From: JAVJST01 sp965229715 | GTDB taxonomy: Bacteria; Pseudomonadota; Alphaproteobacteria; Rhodospirillales; Casp-alpha2 | Length of the DNA: 64,000 nt | NCBI GenBank assembly: GCA_965229715.1 | Contig: CBDDJL010000002.1 | Coordinates: forward strand, 1,178,001 to 1,242,000 | Reading direction: 5' to 3' | Shown: piece by piece, positions 1 through 8,443 of the stretch | Layout: every line of letters starts with the position of its first letter | Position numbering within the stretch: position 1 is the first letter of the stretch | Made by a program: the position numbers and the translations under genes | Notes under the pieces: generated by a model | Told to the model about the DNA's origin: nothing | What the model saw: only the letters and a program-made list of their open reading frames with translations | Databases searched by the model: none

Positions 1-1
1 A

Positions 2-1354
2 CTCGATCTCGATCACGTGCCTCAGCGCGAAGAGAACATGACCGCTTACGAAATGATGCTGTCGGAGAGCCAGGAGCGCATGCTGATCGTGCTCGAGCCC
101 GGCCGCGAGGCGGAAGCCCAGAAAATATTCGAAAAGTGGGAACTGGATTTCGCCGTGATCGGCAAGTTGACCGAGACCGGCCACATGGTGCTGCGCCACA
201 AGGGCGAGATCGTCGCCGACCTGCCGATCGATCCGCTGGCCGAGGCCTCGCCGGAGTATGCGCGGCCTTATGTCGAAACGCCGAAGAAGGAGCCGCTTGC
301 AACCGTACTGGGCGAGGTTTCCAAGGCGGCGCCAACCGACATCCTGAAGCAGATGCTCGCATTACCCGATCTCTGCTCGAAGAGATGGATCTGGGAACAG
401 TACGACCACATGGTCATGGCCGACACCGTGATTCGGCCGGGCGGCGACGCCGCGCTCGTCCGCGTTCACGGCACCAAGAAAGCGTTGGCGGTGACCAGCG
501 ACTGCACGCCGCGCTACTGTCTTGCCGACCCGGTGCAAGGTGGCCGTCAGGCGGTCGCCGAGGCCTACCGCAACATTACCGCGACCGGCGCGACGCCGCT
601 GGCCGTCACCGACAACATGAACTTCGGCAACCCGGAGCGCCCGGAAATCATGGGCCAGTTCGTCGGTTGCATCGAGGGCATGCGCGAAGCTTGCGAGGCG
701 CTCGAAACGCCGGTCGTTTCCGGCAACGTGTCGCTTTATAACGAGACCGAGGGCCAGGCGATCCTGCCGACGCCGGTAATCGGCGGCGTTGGCGTCATCG
801 AGAATGTTCTGAAAGCCGTCTCCGTGCCGTTCAAGGAAGCCGGCGAGACGATCGTCGTGATCGGCGACACGTTCGGCGAAATCGGCCAAAGCCATTATCT
901 GCGTATCGCCAATCCGGAAGGCGAGGGCAAGTATGCGCCGCCGCCCGTCGATCTCGCGGCCGAGCGCCGCAACGGCGACTTCGTGCGTAGCCATATTCTC
1001 GCCGGGCACGTTACTGCATGCCACGACGTCTCCGACGGCGGTTTGCTGGTCGCGGTCGCTGAGATGGCCATGGCCGGCGGCATCGGTTGCAAGATCGAGC
1101 CGGCGCTGGTGCACGATTGTCCGTTGAACGATTGGATGTTCGGTGAGGACCAGGCGCGCTACATCGTCACCACCCGCGATGCCGACAGTTTGATCGCCGC
1201 TGCCCGCGATGCGGGCGTCAGTGCCCACAAGATCGGCGAGACCGGCGGCGACGAGATCGTCGTCCACGTCGAAATGCTGGAGCGCGGCCGTGTCGCGGTC
1301 AGCGAACTTCGCGATATCCACGAAGGCTGGTTGCCGGGGTATATGGTCGGTTAA
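2..1354 (+). CDS. purL: Phosphoribosylformylglycinamidine synthase subunit PurL, C-terminal part
   Basis: This is the large ATP-dependent subunit of FGAM synthase, step 4 of de novo purine synthesis, acting in the cytosol with PurQ and PurS. The frame is open from base 2 and reads LDLDHVPQRE before MTAYEMMLSESQERML, so the gene starts upstream of the window. About 450 residues of a roughly 730-residue family are present. They cover the end of the first AIRS-like half and the second half, with TSDCTPRYCL, the conserved block TDNMNFGNPERPE and the glycine-rich stretch VSGNVSLYNET. The internal GTG at 17 is not the true start. purS and purQ lie more than 10 kb away on the other strand, whereas bolA and grxD follow as in many alphaproteobacteria. 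Confidence 0.97.
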   Translation, partial: LDLDHVPQREENMTAYEMMLSESQERMLIVLEPGREAEAQKIFEKWELDFAVIGKLTETGHMVLRHKGEIVADLPIDPLAEASPEYARPYVETPKKEPLATVLGEVSKAAPTDILKQMLALPDLCSKRWIWEQYDHMVMADTVIRPGGDAALVRVHGTKKALAVTSDCTPRYCLADPVQGGRQAVAEAYRNITATGATPLAVTDNMNFGNPERPEIMGQFVGCIEGMREACEALETPVVSGNVSLYNETEGQAILPTPVIGGVGVIENVLKAVSVPFKEAGETIVVIGDTFGEIGQSHYLRIANPEGEGKYAPPPVDLAAERRNGDFVRSHILAGHVTACHDVSDGGLLVAVAEMAMAGGIGCKIEPALVHDCPLNDWMFGEDQARYIVTTRDADSLIAAARDAGVSAHKIGETGGDEIVVHVEMLERGRVAVSELRDIHEGWLPGYMVG

Positions 1355-1458
1355 TCAAGCCATACCCCACTTGACGGGTCGGGTTTGGCGGGCCATATCC
1401 TGAGGCATCGACGGCGCGCCCAATCGTTTCGTTCACGCGCCGCTGCAGGAGAGACGCT

Positions 1459-1698
1459 ATGGCCATGCAGGCCGCTGAAATCGAACGCCTGATCAAGGAC
1501 GCCATGCCCGATGCGCAGGTGACCATCGACGATCTGCGCGGCGACGGCGACCACTATGCGGCGCACGTGGTGTCTGAGGCGTTCCGGGGTAAATCCCGGG
1601 TACAACAGCACCAGATGGTCTATCAGGCCCTGCAGGGCCGGATGGGTGGTGAACTGCACGCGTTGGCCCTGCAGACGGCAACCCCCGACAGCGCCTGA
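1459..1698 (+). CDS. BolA family protein
   Basis: This is a small BolA-fold protein of 79 residues, the usual length of the short IbaG/YrbA-like group. BolA proteins bind monothiol glutaredoxins through a shared [2Fe-2S] cluster and take part in iron-sulfur trafficking. The visible family features are an N-terminal helix (EIERLIKDAMPD), the central DDLRGDGDHYAAHVV strand and SEAFRGKSRVQQHQMVYQAL. A ribosome site (caggagaga) precedes the ATG by about 6 bases. It is followed within 30 bases by the monothiol glutaredoxin gene, its expected partner, so the two are probably co-transcribed downstream of purL. Confidence 0.92.
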   Translation: MAMQAAEIERLIKDAMPDAQVTIDDLRGDGDHYAAHVVSEAFRGKSRVQQHQMVYQALQGRMGGELHALALQTATPDSA

Positions 1699-1725
1699 AT
1701 CCCTTTAAACGCAAAGGACCGCACT

Positions 1726-2061
1726 ATGAGTGACAATCCCGCCTTCAACCGTATCCAGTCGGAGCTCGACGACAATCAGGTCGTGCTCTTCATGAAGGGA
1801 TCGCCGATGTTTCCGCAGTGCGGTTTCTCGGCCGCCGTTAGCACGCTGCTTTCCAACCTGCAGGTCAAGTTCAAGGGCATCGACGTGCTGCAGGATCCGG
1901 AAATCCGGCAGGGCATCAAGGACTTTTCGCAATGGCCGACGATTCCGCAGCTCTACGTCAAGGGCGAGTTCGTCGGCGGCTGCGACATCGTTCGCGAGAT
2001 GTACGAAACCGGCGAGCTGAGCCAGCTTCTGAAGGAGAAAGAGGTCGAGTTCGCCGCCTAA
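1726..2061 (+). CDS. grxD: Grx4-type monothiol glutaredoxin
   Basis: This is a 111-residue monothiol glutaredoxin that carries or transfers [2Fe-2S] clusters with BolA. The single active-site cysteine lies in CGFS (C32, preceded by FMKGSPMFPQ). The glutathione-binding WPTIPQLYVKGEFVGGCDI block of the Grx4 family follows, and the protein ends in an acidic tail. It is single-domain, with no N-terminal thioredoxin part. It sits 27 bases after bolA, and a strong hairpin terminator lies 27 bases after its stop, so it ends the purL-bolA-grxD transcript. Confidence 0.96.
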   Translation: MSDNPAFNRIQSELDDNQVVLFMKGSPMFPQCGFSAAVSTLLSNLQVKFKGIDVLQDPEIRQGIKDFSQWPTIPQLYVKGEFVGGCDIVREMYETGELSQLLKEKEVEFAA

Positions 2062-2087
2062 AGCCGCATTGAATGCTATTCCAAGGG

Positions 2088-2115
2088 GCCGCACCCGATA
2101 GGGTGCGGCTTTTTT
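2088..2115 (+). terminator. Rho-independent terminator after grxD
   Basis: A 9-bp perfect stem (GCCGCACCC / GGGTGCGGC) with a GATA loop is followed directly by six T residues. It ends the purL-bolA-grxD unit. Confidence 0.9.
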
Positions 2116-2189
2116 GCTGTCGCAGATGGGGGATATGGCCGATCGGGTGTGCAGACTAGCCTGTTAGTGCTGTAATGGGGAGAACAGCC

Positions 2190-3059
2190 ATGTCCACCGT
2201 CACCATCGCCGTCACCCAGATGATCTGCTCCGCGAACGCGGACGATAACATCGCCAAGGCTGAAGACTTGGTACGCGATGCTGCCGCCAAGGGCGCCGAT
2301 CTCGTGCTGCTGCAGGAACTCTTTCAGAATCAGTATTTTTGCCAAGAAGAGAACGCGGAGCACTATGCGCTCGCCCAACCCGCAGAGGGCAATGCCGTTA
2401 TGGCGCATTTCCAGGCGTTGGCGAAGGAATTGTCGGTCGTTCTGCCGTTCAGTTTCTTCGAGCGCGCCAACAACGCGCATTTCAACTCGATTGCGGTTCT
2501 CGATGCGGACGGTTCGAATCTCGGTATTTACCGGAAAAGCCACATTCCCCACGGTTACGGCTATCAGGAAAAGTTCTACTTCAATCCAGGCGATACGGGA
2601 TTCAAGGTCTGGGACACGGCGGTCGGGCGAATCGGTGTCGGCATTTGTTGGGACCAGTGGTTCCCTGAATGCGCCCGGTCCATGGCGCTGATGGGCGCCG
2701 AAATCCTGCTCTACCCGACGGCTATCGGCAGCGATGTCGTACACTACGACGCTGTCGATTCCATGGCCCAGTGGCGTCGCGCCATGCAGGGACACGCCGC
2801 GAGCAATTTCGTCACGGTCGCCGCGTCGAACCGGGTCGGCCGCGAGACCTTCAACGGAACTCATATCGATTTCTACGGCTCGTCCTTCATTACCGATGGA
2901 ACGGGCGAACTCGTCGCCGATGCGGACCGAGAGACCGAGGGTGTATACGTCGCCACGGTCGATCTCGAACTCAATCGCGAGGCGCGTCATTCCTATGGCT
3001 TTTTCCGCGACCGGCGGCCCGATCTTTACGGCGGGCTGATGACGCTCGATTCGCGGTGA
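2190..3059 (+). CDS. aguB: N-carbamoylputrescine amidase (nitrilase superfamily)
   Basis: This enzyme hydrolyses N-carbamoylputrescine to putrescine, CO2 and ammonia in the agmatine route to polyamines. The 289-residue protein has the nitrilase triad: E43 in LLQELFQNQYF, K116 in YRKSHIPHGYGY and C153 in GVGICWDQWFPE. The HGYGYQEKFYF and CWDQWFPE blocks are typical of AguB rather than of general nitrilases. A start at 2175 (ATGGGGAGAACAGCC) is possible, but 2190 gives the usual MSTVTIAVTQM beginning. No agmatine deiminase (aguA) lies in the window. A terminator lies 136 bases downstream. Confidence 0.93.
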   Translation: MSTVTIAVTQMICSANADDNIAKAEDLVRDAAAKGADLVLLQELFQNQYFCQEENAEHYALAQPAEGNAVMAHFQALAKELSVVLPFSFFERANNAHFNSIAVLDADGSNLGIYRKSHIPHGYGYQEKFYFNPGDTGFKVWDTAVGRIGVGICWDQWFPECARSMALMGAEILLYPTAIGSDVVHYDAVDSMAQWRRAMQGHAASNFVTVAASNRVGRETFNGTHIDFYGSSFITDGTGELVADADRETEGVYVATVDLELNREARHSYGFFRDRRPDLYGGLMTLDSR

Positions 3060-3194
3060 CGGTTCCCGTCTCAGGTGAATTGGTTCATTAACGGTCCAAA
3101 TCACACAACATTTGTCGGTTTCAGAATAGGAAAAGTCCAAAATTCGCTAAAAGAACGTGATCCATTCCATAATTCTGCTAAACTGAGACAGACA

Positions 3195-3220
3195 GGCCGG
3201 CAAAACCGGCCGTTTTTTTT
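3195..3220 (+). terminator. Rho-independent terminator between aguB and the first BCCT gene
   Basis: A short GGCCGG / CCGGCC stem with a CAAAA loop is followed by G and eight T residues. It could end the aguB transcript, or act as an attenuator in the leader of the BCCT gene that begins 86 bases later. Confidence 0.8.
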
Positions 3221-3305
3221 GATGCCCGTTCGAGGCATGCCGCTACCGACGGCCGAAGAGTGATCGGGTAGCGGTCATTGGGGAACTATCGGAGGGACTT
3301 ATCCC

Positions 3306-4898
3306 ATGGCAGATCAAGCCGATCTCTATCAAACCGACTATACGGTCGGGCAAGACAACATGCAGCGCTGGGGGATGGACGTTCATCATCCCGTGTTCTG
3401 GTTTGCGGCCGCGCTCGTGCTTATTTTCGTGGTTGGCGTGTTGATGGCCCCGGAAGCAGCCAAAGGGGCCTTCGATGGGGCCAAGTGGTGGTCGATCGGC
3501 GCTTTCGACTGGCTGTTTATGATCGGCGGCAACATCTTCGTGATTTTCTGCCTCGTGCTCATCTTCCTGCCAGTCGGCAAGATCCGGCTCGGCGGTCAGG
3601 ATGCGAAGCCCGAGTTTTCGACCCTGTCGTGGTTTGCGATGCTGTTCGCGGCCGGCATGGGCATCGGACTGATGTTCTGGAGCGTCGCTGAACCGACTGC
3701 CTATTACACCGGTTGGTACGAGACGCCGCTCGGCGTTACCGCCAACACGCCGGAGGCGGCCGAAAGGGCCATGTCCGCAACGATGTTCCACTGGGGTCTG
3801 CACCCGTGGGCGATCTATGCGGTTGTCGCGCTTTCGCTGGCGTTCTTCCACTACAACAAGGGCCTGCCGTTGACGATCCGCTCGGCGTTCTACCCGCTGA
3901 TCAAGGATCATTCCTGGGGCCCGTTCGGCCATCTGATCGACACCGTTGCGGTGCTGGCGACCCTGTTCGGTCTCGCGACGTCGCTCGGTTTCGGCGCCCA
4001 GCAGGCGAGTGCCGGCCTTTCGTACCTCTTTGACCTCGAGGGCGGCATCACGCTGCAGATTGCCATCATCATCATCGTGACGGCCCTGGCCCTGTTCTCG
4101 GTTGTTCGTGGGCTCGACGGTGGCGTGAAAGTGCTCTCGAACATCAATATGTCGATCGCCATTATCTTGTTGCTGTTCGTGCTGTTGGTCGGTCCGACGG
4201 CCGTTATTTTCTCGACCATGGGCACGACGCTTGTCGGTTATCTCGGCGATATCGTCTCCTACAGCAACTGGGTCGGCCGCGAGGACGAGGCATGGATGCA
4301 GGGCTGGACGGTGTTCTACTGGGCCTGGTGGATTTCCTGGTCGCCGTTCGTCGGCATGTTCATCGCCCGTGTTTCGAAGGGCCGGACGGTGCGTGAGTTC
4401 ATTATTGCCGTGCTCCTGGTTCCGACGCTGGTCACGGTGGTCTGGATGAGCGTCTTCGGCGGCTCCGCTCTGGATCAGATCCAGAATGGTGTCGGCGCGC
4501 TCGCCGGCGGTCTCGATCGGGTCGAACTGGCGATGTTCCAGATGCTTGAGAACCTGCCGCTGGCGTCGATCACGTCGTTCGTCGGCATCGTTCTGGTGCT
4601 GGTGTTCTTCATCACGTCGTCGGACTCCGGCTCGCTCGTGATCGATGCGATCACGGCGGGCGGCAAGGTCGACGCCCCTGTGGTGCAGCGAATCTTCTGG
4701 GTGATCATCGAAGGTCTCGTCGCCGCGGCGCTGCTGTTCGGCGGTGGGGCGGACGCCCTGACCGCGCTGCAGGCGGCGGCCATCACCGTCGGGTTGCCGT
4801 TTACGGTGATCCTGATCGCCATGTGCCTTTGCCTCTACATGGGGCTTAGTCACGAGAAACGGTATGAGCTGGAAGACCTAGACGCGGCTCAGACCTAA
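3306..4898 (+). CDS. BCCT family transporter (betaine/choline/carnitine type), first copy
   Basis: This is an inner-membrane secondary carrier for a quaternary ammonium compound, 530 residues with about 12 membrane segments. It shows the BCCT signature in TM3 (AAGMGIGLMFWSVAEP) and the aromatic cation-binding box in TM8 (FYWAWWISWSPFVGMFIARVSKGRTVREF, split here only for naming). The GMGIG glycine stretch is the type found in Na+-coupled betaine carriers such as BetP. The N and C tails are short, without the long osmosensing tail of BetP. A ribosome site (cggaggga) precedes the ATG. The gene ends in its own terminator, so it is probably transcribed separately from the binding protein and second BCCT gene downstream. 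The substrate cannot be fixed from sequence. Confidence 0.93.
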   Translation: MADQADLYQTDYTVGQDNMQRWGMDVHHPVFWFAAALVLIFVVGVLMAPEAAKGAFDGAKWWSIGAFDWLFMIGGNIFVIFCLVLIFLPVGKIRLGGQDAKPEFSTLSWFAMLFAAGMGIGLMFWSVAEPTAYYTGWYETPLGVTANTPEAAERAMSATMFHWGLHPWAIYAVVALSLAFFHYNKGLPLTIRSAFYPLIKDHSWGPFGHLIDTVAVLATLFGLATSLGFGAQQASAGLSYLFDLEGGITLQIAIIIIVTALALFSVVRGLDGGVKVLSNINMSIAIILLLFVLLVGPTAVIFSTMGTTLVGYLGDIVSYSNWVGREDEAWMQGWTVFYWAWWISWSPFVGMFIARVSKGRTVREFIIAVLLVPTLVTVVWMSVFGGSALDQIQNGVGALAGGLDRVELAMFQMLENLPLASITSFVGIVLVLVFFITSSDSGSLVIDAITAGGKVDAPVVQRIFWVIIEGLVAAALLFGGGADALTALQAAAITVGLPFTVILIAMCLCLYMGLSHEKRYELEDLDAAQT

Positions 4899-4955
4899 CA
4901 CTTGGAATAACGCGGTGTTCCATGTTGGTCATGGACGCCTTCTGTTATCGATCAG

Positions 4956-4988
4956 AAACGGCTGAGGCATTGCCTCAGCCGTTTTTCT
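4956..4988 (+). terminator. Rho-independent terminator after the first BCCT gene
   Basis: Arms AAACGGCTGAGGC and GCCTCAGCCGTTT with a 3-base ATT loop run into T residues. The hairpin core GGCATTGCC is repeated in the terminator of the second BCCT gene. Confidence 0.88.
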
Positions 4989-5467
4989 TGTTCGTCACAG
5001 TCAGTTTTCTCACCGTTGAACCGGTAATCTGGCGGGCGGTCGGCGTATCGGGGCGTCAACGTGATTCGCCTCCATGCCGCGTCGGCGGGCCATCTTGAGG
5101 CCAAATCTTCCAAGAGTGCGTCGAAATCAAAACATAAAACGTCCGCCCCTTGATAATTGTCGCTCCTGATTGCGATCAGATTCGCCAAACCTAAAAAATG
5201 TATTCCAAAATGGGAACAACCGCCTACGCGCATCAAGACGCGGTGGCGGCAAAACAAACAGGCTTCACGCGTTTGGCTGGACCGGTTGGGGGACATCCAC
5301 ACCGCAAGGGCCGACCCAACAGGGGTCGTTCGCTCTCCACTCGGTCAACGTGCCGGCATTTGAATAACCACTGGCGAGGCCGCCCGACCCCTGAGCATAG
5401 TCCGTTGCCGATCGCAGGTCATGCGATTGGCGGGGTTTGTAGGTTGAAACCTGAAGGGGAACGCCAC
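4989..5467 (+). other. Long intergenic leader upstream of the binding-protein gene
   Basis: About 480 bases carry no convincing gene. A minus-strand open frame crosses the terminator hairpin and has no recognisable domain. The stretch holds a small inverted repeat (CTGAT-TGCG-ATCAG, 5166-5179) and, just before the gene, AGGTTGAAACCT, but no known riboswitch was recognised. It probably contains the promoter of the binding-protein/BCCT pair. Confidence 0.45.
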
Positions 5468-6595
5468 ATGACAACCAAACGAATGAGGGGCCTGGGCGGC
5501 ACGGTAGCCGCCCTCGTACTCTCCGTCTGCACTCTTTCGCCCGGCACTGCCGATGCGCAAAGTGCCGGCAATCTTACATTTACATCGTGGACCGGGCCTT
5601 ACATGCGGAGCCAGATGCTTGGCTTCGTGAGGCCGTATGAGGAAGCCACCGGTGCACGGGTTCTGGTCGAGCACTACGCGGGCGGAATAAGTGAAATTCG
5701 CGATCAGGTCGAATCGGCAAATGTTGTATGGGATGTCGTCGACTTGACCCAATCCGATTCACTGCGTGCATGCGAAGAGGGTCTGCTTGAACCACTGAAT
5801 GATATATCCCTGCCCCCTGGTGCGGACGGAACGCCGGCACGAGAAGATTTCGTTGACGGCGCACTGAACGAGTGCGGTGTCGGCGTGATCGTCTGGGGAA
5901 CGGCGTTTGCCTACAACGACCGGGCTTTCCTGGGCCTGTCGCCATCGTCGATCGAGGATTTCTTCAATACGGCGAAATTCCCAGGTCGCCGGGCGATCCG
6001 GAACGATCCCACCGTCATTATGGAATGGGCGTTGATGGCGGACGGCGTAGGCCGGGATGACGTTTACAAAACGTTGGAGACGAAGAAAGGCGTGGAACGG
6101 GCCCTCAAGGTCATGGACCGGATCAAGCCGGGCTTGCAGATATGGCAACACGGCCGCGAGCCGGTACGTCTTCTCAACAACCGAGAGGTTGTCATGAGTT
6201 CGATATGGGCCACGACGGGCGCGCTTGCGTCCGAGGAAGGCGGCGCCAGTTTCGAAATGGTGTGGGACGGTCGCGTGATCGAACTGGACTTGTTCGGTAT
6301 CCCCAAGGGGAGCCGTAACAAGGAAGCCGCGATCGATTTCATCCAATTCGCCAGTAGTTCGGAATCGCTGGCGCGGATGGTGCGCTATCTCCCGAACGGC
6401 CCGACCCGAAAGTCATCGCTGGCTCTGTTGTCGGACGATGTTCTAGCCCGCCTGCCCAACAATCCGGCGCATGGCGGCACCGCCATTACCTCGGATGCGG
6501 AATGGTGGGCCGAGAACCACGCCCGGCTTGAGGAAGCGTTCAAGGCATGGATCGAGGAGGCCGTTCAAAAGGGCGCTTCCGGCACCGTGCGCTGA
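5468..6595 (+). CDS. Periplasmic substrate-binding protein (PotD/spermidine-putrescine family)
   Basis: This is an exported solute-binding protein of 375 residues. A Sec signal peptide runs MTTKRMRG, then a hydrophobic VAALVLSVCTLSP core, and ends near ADAQS. The mature part begins with the LTFTSWTGPYMRSQ strand typical of the family-1/PotD-like ABC binding proteins and contains GVIVWGTAFAYND and SIWATTGAL. The frame is open further upstream, but the signal peptide fixes the ATG at 5468, which is preceded by aagggga. No ABC ATPase or permease is near. Instead a BCCT carrier starts 33 bases after the stop, and another lies upstream. The ligand is unknown; a polyamine or quaternary amine is a guess. 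Confidence 0.85.
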   Translation: MTTKRMRGLGGTVAALVLSVCTLSPGTADAQSAGNLTFTSWTGPYMRSQMLGFVRPYEEATGARVLVEHYAGGISEIRDQVESANVVWDVVDLTQSDSLRACEEGLLEPLNDISLPPGADGTPAREDFVDGALNECGVGVIVWGTAFAYNDRAFLGLSPSSIEDFFNTAKFPGRRAIRNDPTVIMEWALMADGVGRDDVYKTLETKKGVERALKVMDRIKPGLQIWQHGREPVRLLNNREVVMSSIWATTGALASEEGGASFEMVWDGRVIELDLFGIPKGSRNKEAAIDFIQFASSSESLARMVRYLPNGPTRKSSLALLSDDVLARLPNNPAHGGTAITSDAEWWAENHARLEEAFKAWIEEAVQKGASGTVR

Positions 6596-6628
6596 TGCGT
6601 ATCGGCGTCTTTCAAGGAGAGATTTGAT

Positions 6629-8230
6629 ATGAGTGACAATACAAAACCGTTGCCGGAAGACCTCGTCGCCAAGACAGGTGTCTTCGCCGGCATGAACGCA
6701 CTGATGGCGATCCTCTCGATGATCATGATCATCGGATTTGTCGCCTTCACGATTCAGGACGTGGAGTACTCCGGCGAGGTGTTCTCGGCCGGAAAGGACT
6801 TCATCATCTCGACACTCGACTGGTTCTACGTGCTTGTCGTCAGCGTCGTGTTGTTCTTCGTCTTTTGGCTGATGTTCAGTCGTTTTGGCGACGTGAAGCT
6901 TGGCCACGACGATACGGAGCCCGATTTCTCGACGTTTTCCTGGGTCTGCATGCTGTTCAGTGCGGGCCTCGGTTCGGGCCTCATCTACTGGGGCGTCGCC
7001 GAGCCGATGTATCACATCCAGGGAAGCCCGTTCCTGGATGAAGCCAATATCGAGGCGGGATCTATCGCCGCGGCGGAATCGGCGATTCTGATTACCAACC
7101 TCCACTGGGGTCTGCACGGTTGGGCGCTATACGTTCTCGTCGGGCTGAGCCTGGCCTACTTCGCCTATCGCAAGGACCTGCCGCTGTCGCTGCGGGCGGC
7201 CTTGTACCCTGTGCTCAAGGAGCGGATCTACGGTCCGTGGGGCCATCTCGTCGACCTGGTCGGCGTGTTCGGTACGATCTTCGGTCTGGCGACCTCGCTC
7301 GGCCTTGGCGTGCCGCCGATCGCCTCCGGACTGGAGAACCTCGGCTGGATGGAGAACACCCAGACCAACCAGCTGATCATGGTCGCCGGTATTACCATCG
7401 CAGGTACGGCGTCGGCCGCATCGGGCGTCGGCAAGGGGGTTCGTATTTTGTCCGAGATCAACGTCTGGGCCAGCGTCGGCCTGCTGCTGTTGTTCTTCAT
7501 TTTGGGTCCGACGGCCTTCATGCTCGGCATGGTGCTGACCGGCTTCGGCGACTACATCTGGAACGTCATTCCGATGGGATTCTGGATCGATCCCGATCCG
7601 GCGAGCCAGTGGCAGAGCTGGTGGACGATCTTCTATTGGGGCTGGTGGATCGCATGGTGCCCGTTCGTCGGGTTGTTCATCGCGCGGATCTCGAAGGGCC
7701 GCACGATCCGCGAGTTCTGTACCTGCGTTCTGCTGTTGCCGACCAGTGTCGTTATCTTGTGGATGGGCGCGTTCGGTTCCGCGGCGGCCGGTGTCGATCT
7801 GTTCAACGGCGCCGGTGTCATCGATGCCGTGAACAACGACTACGCATCGGGTGTCTTCGCCACCGTCGCCGGTTTCGGCTACGAAGCATTGACCACGCCG
7901 ATCACGATCCTGATCACCGTTCTGCTGATCTCGTGGTTCGTGACGTCGTCGGACTCCGGCACACTGGTGATGTGCACCATGCTGTCCATGGGCGACGAAC
8001 ACCCGCCGGTGAAGTTCCGTATCTTCTGGGGCGTGGCGTCCGGCGTCGTTGCCGGCGTGCTGATGCTCGCAGGCGGTCTCGGCGCGCTGCAGACGGCGTC
8101 GATCGTCGCCGGTCTGCCGATCGCCATTATGCTGCTATTGATGGCCTACGGCATGGGCAAGACCCTGCACGAGGACTTCCCGCTACCGGATGTCGAAGAC
8201 AAGATGGAACTGCAGTATCTGAATCGCTGA
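6629..8230 (+). CDS. BCCT family transporter, second copy
   Basis: This is a second betaine/choline/carnitine-type carrier of 533 residues with about 12 membrane segments. TM3 reads SAGLGSGLIYWGVAEP, so its glycine stretch is GLGSG, unlike the GMGIG of the first copy. TM8 reads FYWGWWIAWCPFVGLF followed by IARISKGRTIREF. The different TM3 motif suggests a different substrate or coupling ion. The start has a clear ribosome site (aaggagaga). It lies 33 bases after the periplasmic binding-protein gene with no terminator between, so the two are probably one transcript, and it ends in a strong hairpin terminator. Confidence 0.93.
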   Translation: MSDNTKPLPEDLVAKTGVFAGMNALMAILSMIMIIGFVAFTIQDVEYSGEVFSAGKDFIISTLDWFYVLVVSVVLFFVFWLMFSRFGDVKLGHDDTEPDFSTFSWVCMLFSAGLGSGLIYWGVAEPMYHIQGSPFLDEANIEAGSIAAAESAILITNLHWGLHGWALYVLVGLSLAYFAYRKDLPLSLRAALYPVLKERIYGPWGHLVDLVGVFGTIFGLATSLGLGVPPIASGLENLGWMENTQTNQLIMVAGITIAGTASAASGVGKGVRILSEINVWASVGLLLLFFILGPTAFMLGMVLTGFGDYIWNVIPMGFWIDPDPASQWQSWWTIFYWGWWIAWCPFVGLFIARISKGRTIREFCTCVLLLPTSVVILWMGAFGSAAAGVDLFNGAGVIDAVNNDYASGVFATVAGFGYEALTTPITILITVLLISWFVTSSDSGTLVMCTMLSMGDEHPPVKFRIFWGVASGVVAGVLMLAGGLGALQTASIVAGLPIAIMLLLMAYGMGKTLHEDFPLPDVEDKMELQYLNR

Positions 8231-8266
8231 CCATCGCAGCGAACGGAGAAGATACGCGAAAAACTA

Positions 8267-8298
8267 CGGCCGGGGCATTGCCCCGGCCGATTTTCTTT
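8267..8298 (+). terminator. Rho-independent terminator after the second BCCT gene
   Basis: A 10-bp perfect stem CGGCCGGGGC / GCCCCGGCCG with an ATT loop is followed by ATTTTCTTT. Confidence 0.88.
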
Positions 8299-8329
8299 GT
8301 CGGTTATGCGGGAACCGCGATTTCTTTAC

Positions 8330-8422
8330 TTACCCCAACCCTCACCCTTCAAGGGGAAGGGAATAACACTTGCGACATCGTTCCCCCTACCCTTGGAGGG
8401 AGAGGGACAGGGCGAGGGGTAA
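8330..8422. repeat. Palindromic intergenic element, 93 bp
   Basis: The element begins TTACCCC and ends GGGGTAA. Its halves are imperfect inverted copies (ACCCTCACCCTTCAAGG near the left end, GGAGGGAGAGGGACAGGG near the right). It lies between convergent genes, as REP/RIME-type elements do in alphaproteobacteria. No second copy of this type was seen in the window. Confidence 0.6.
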
Positions 8423-8443
8423 CGGGCGTGTTCCGATAATCCG

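Noticed and set aside
3243..4853. 536-codon open frame on the minus strand opposite the first BCCT gene
   Set aside because: It is rich in His, Arg, Asp and Gln, as expected for the antisense of a hydrophobic GC-rich gene, and has no start signal or domain.
4952..5302. 116-codon minus-strand frame between the first BCCT gene and the binding protein
   Set aside because: Its last codons are the terminator hairpin of the BCCT gene, and no domain or ribosome site supports it.
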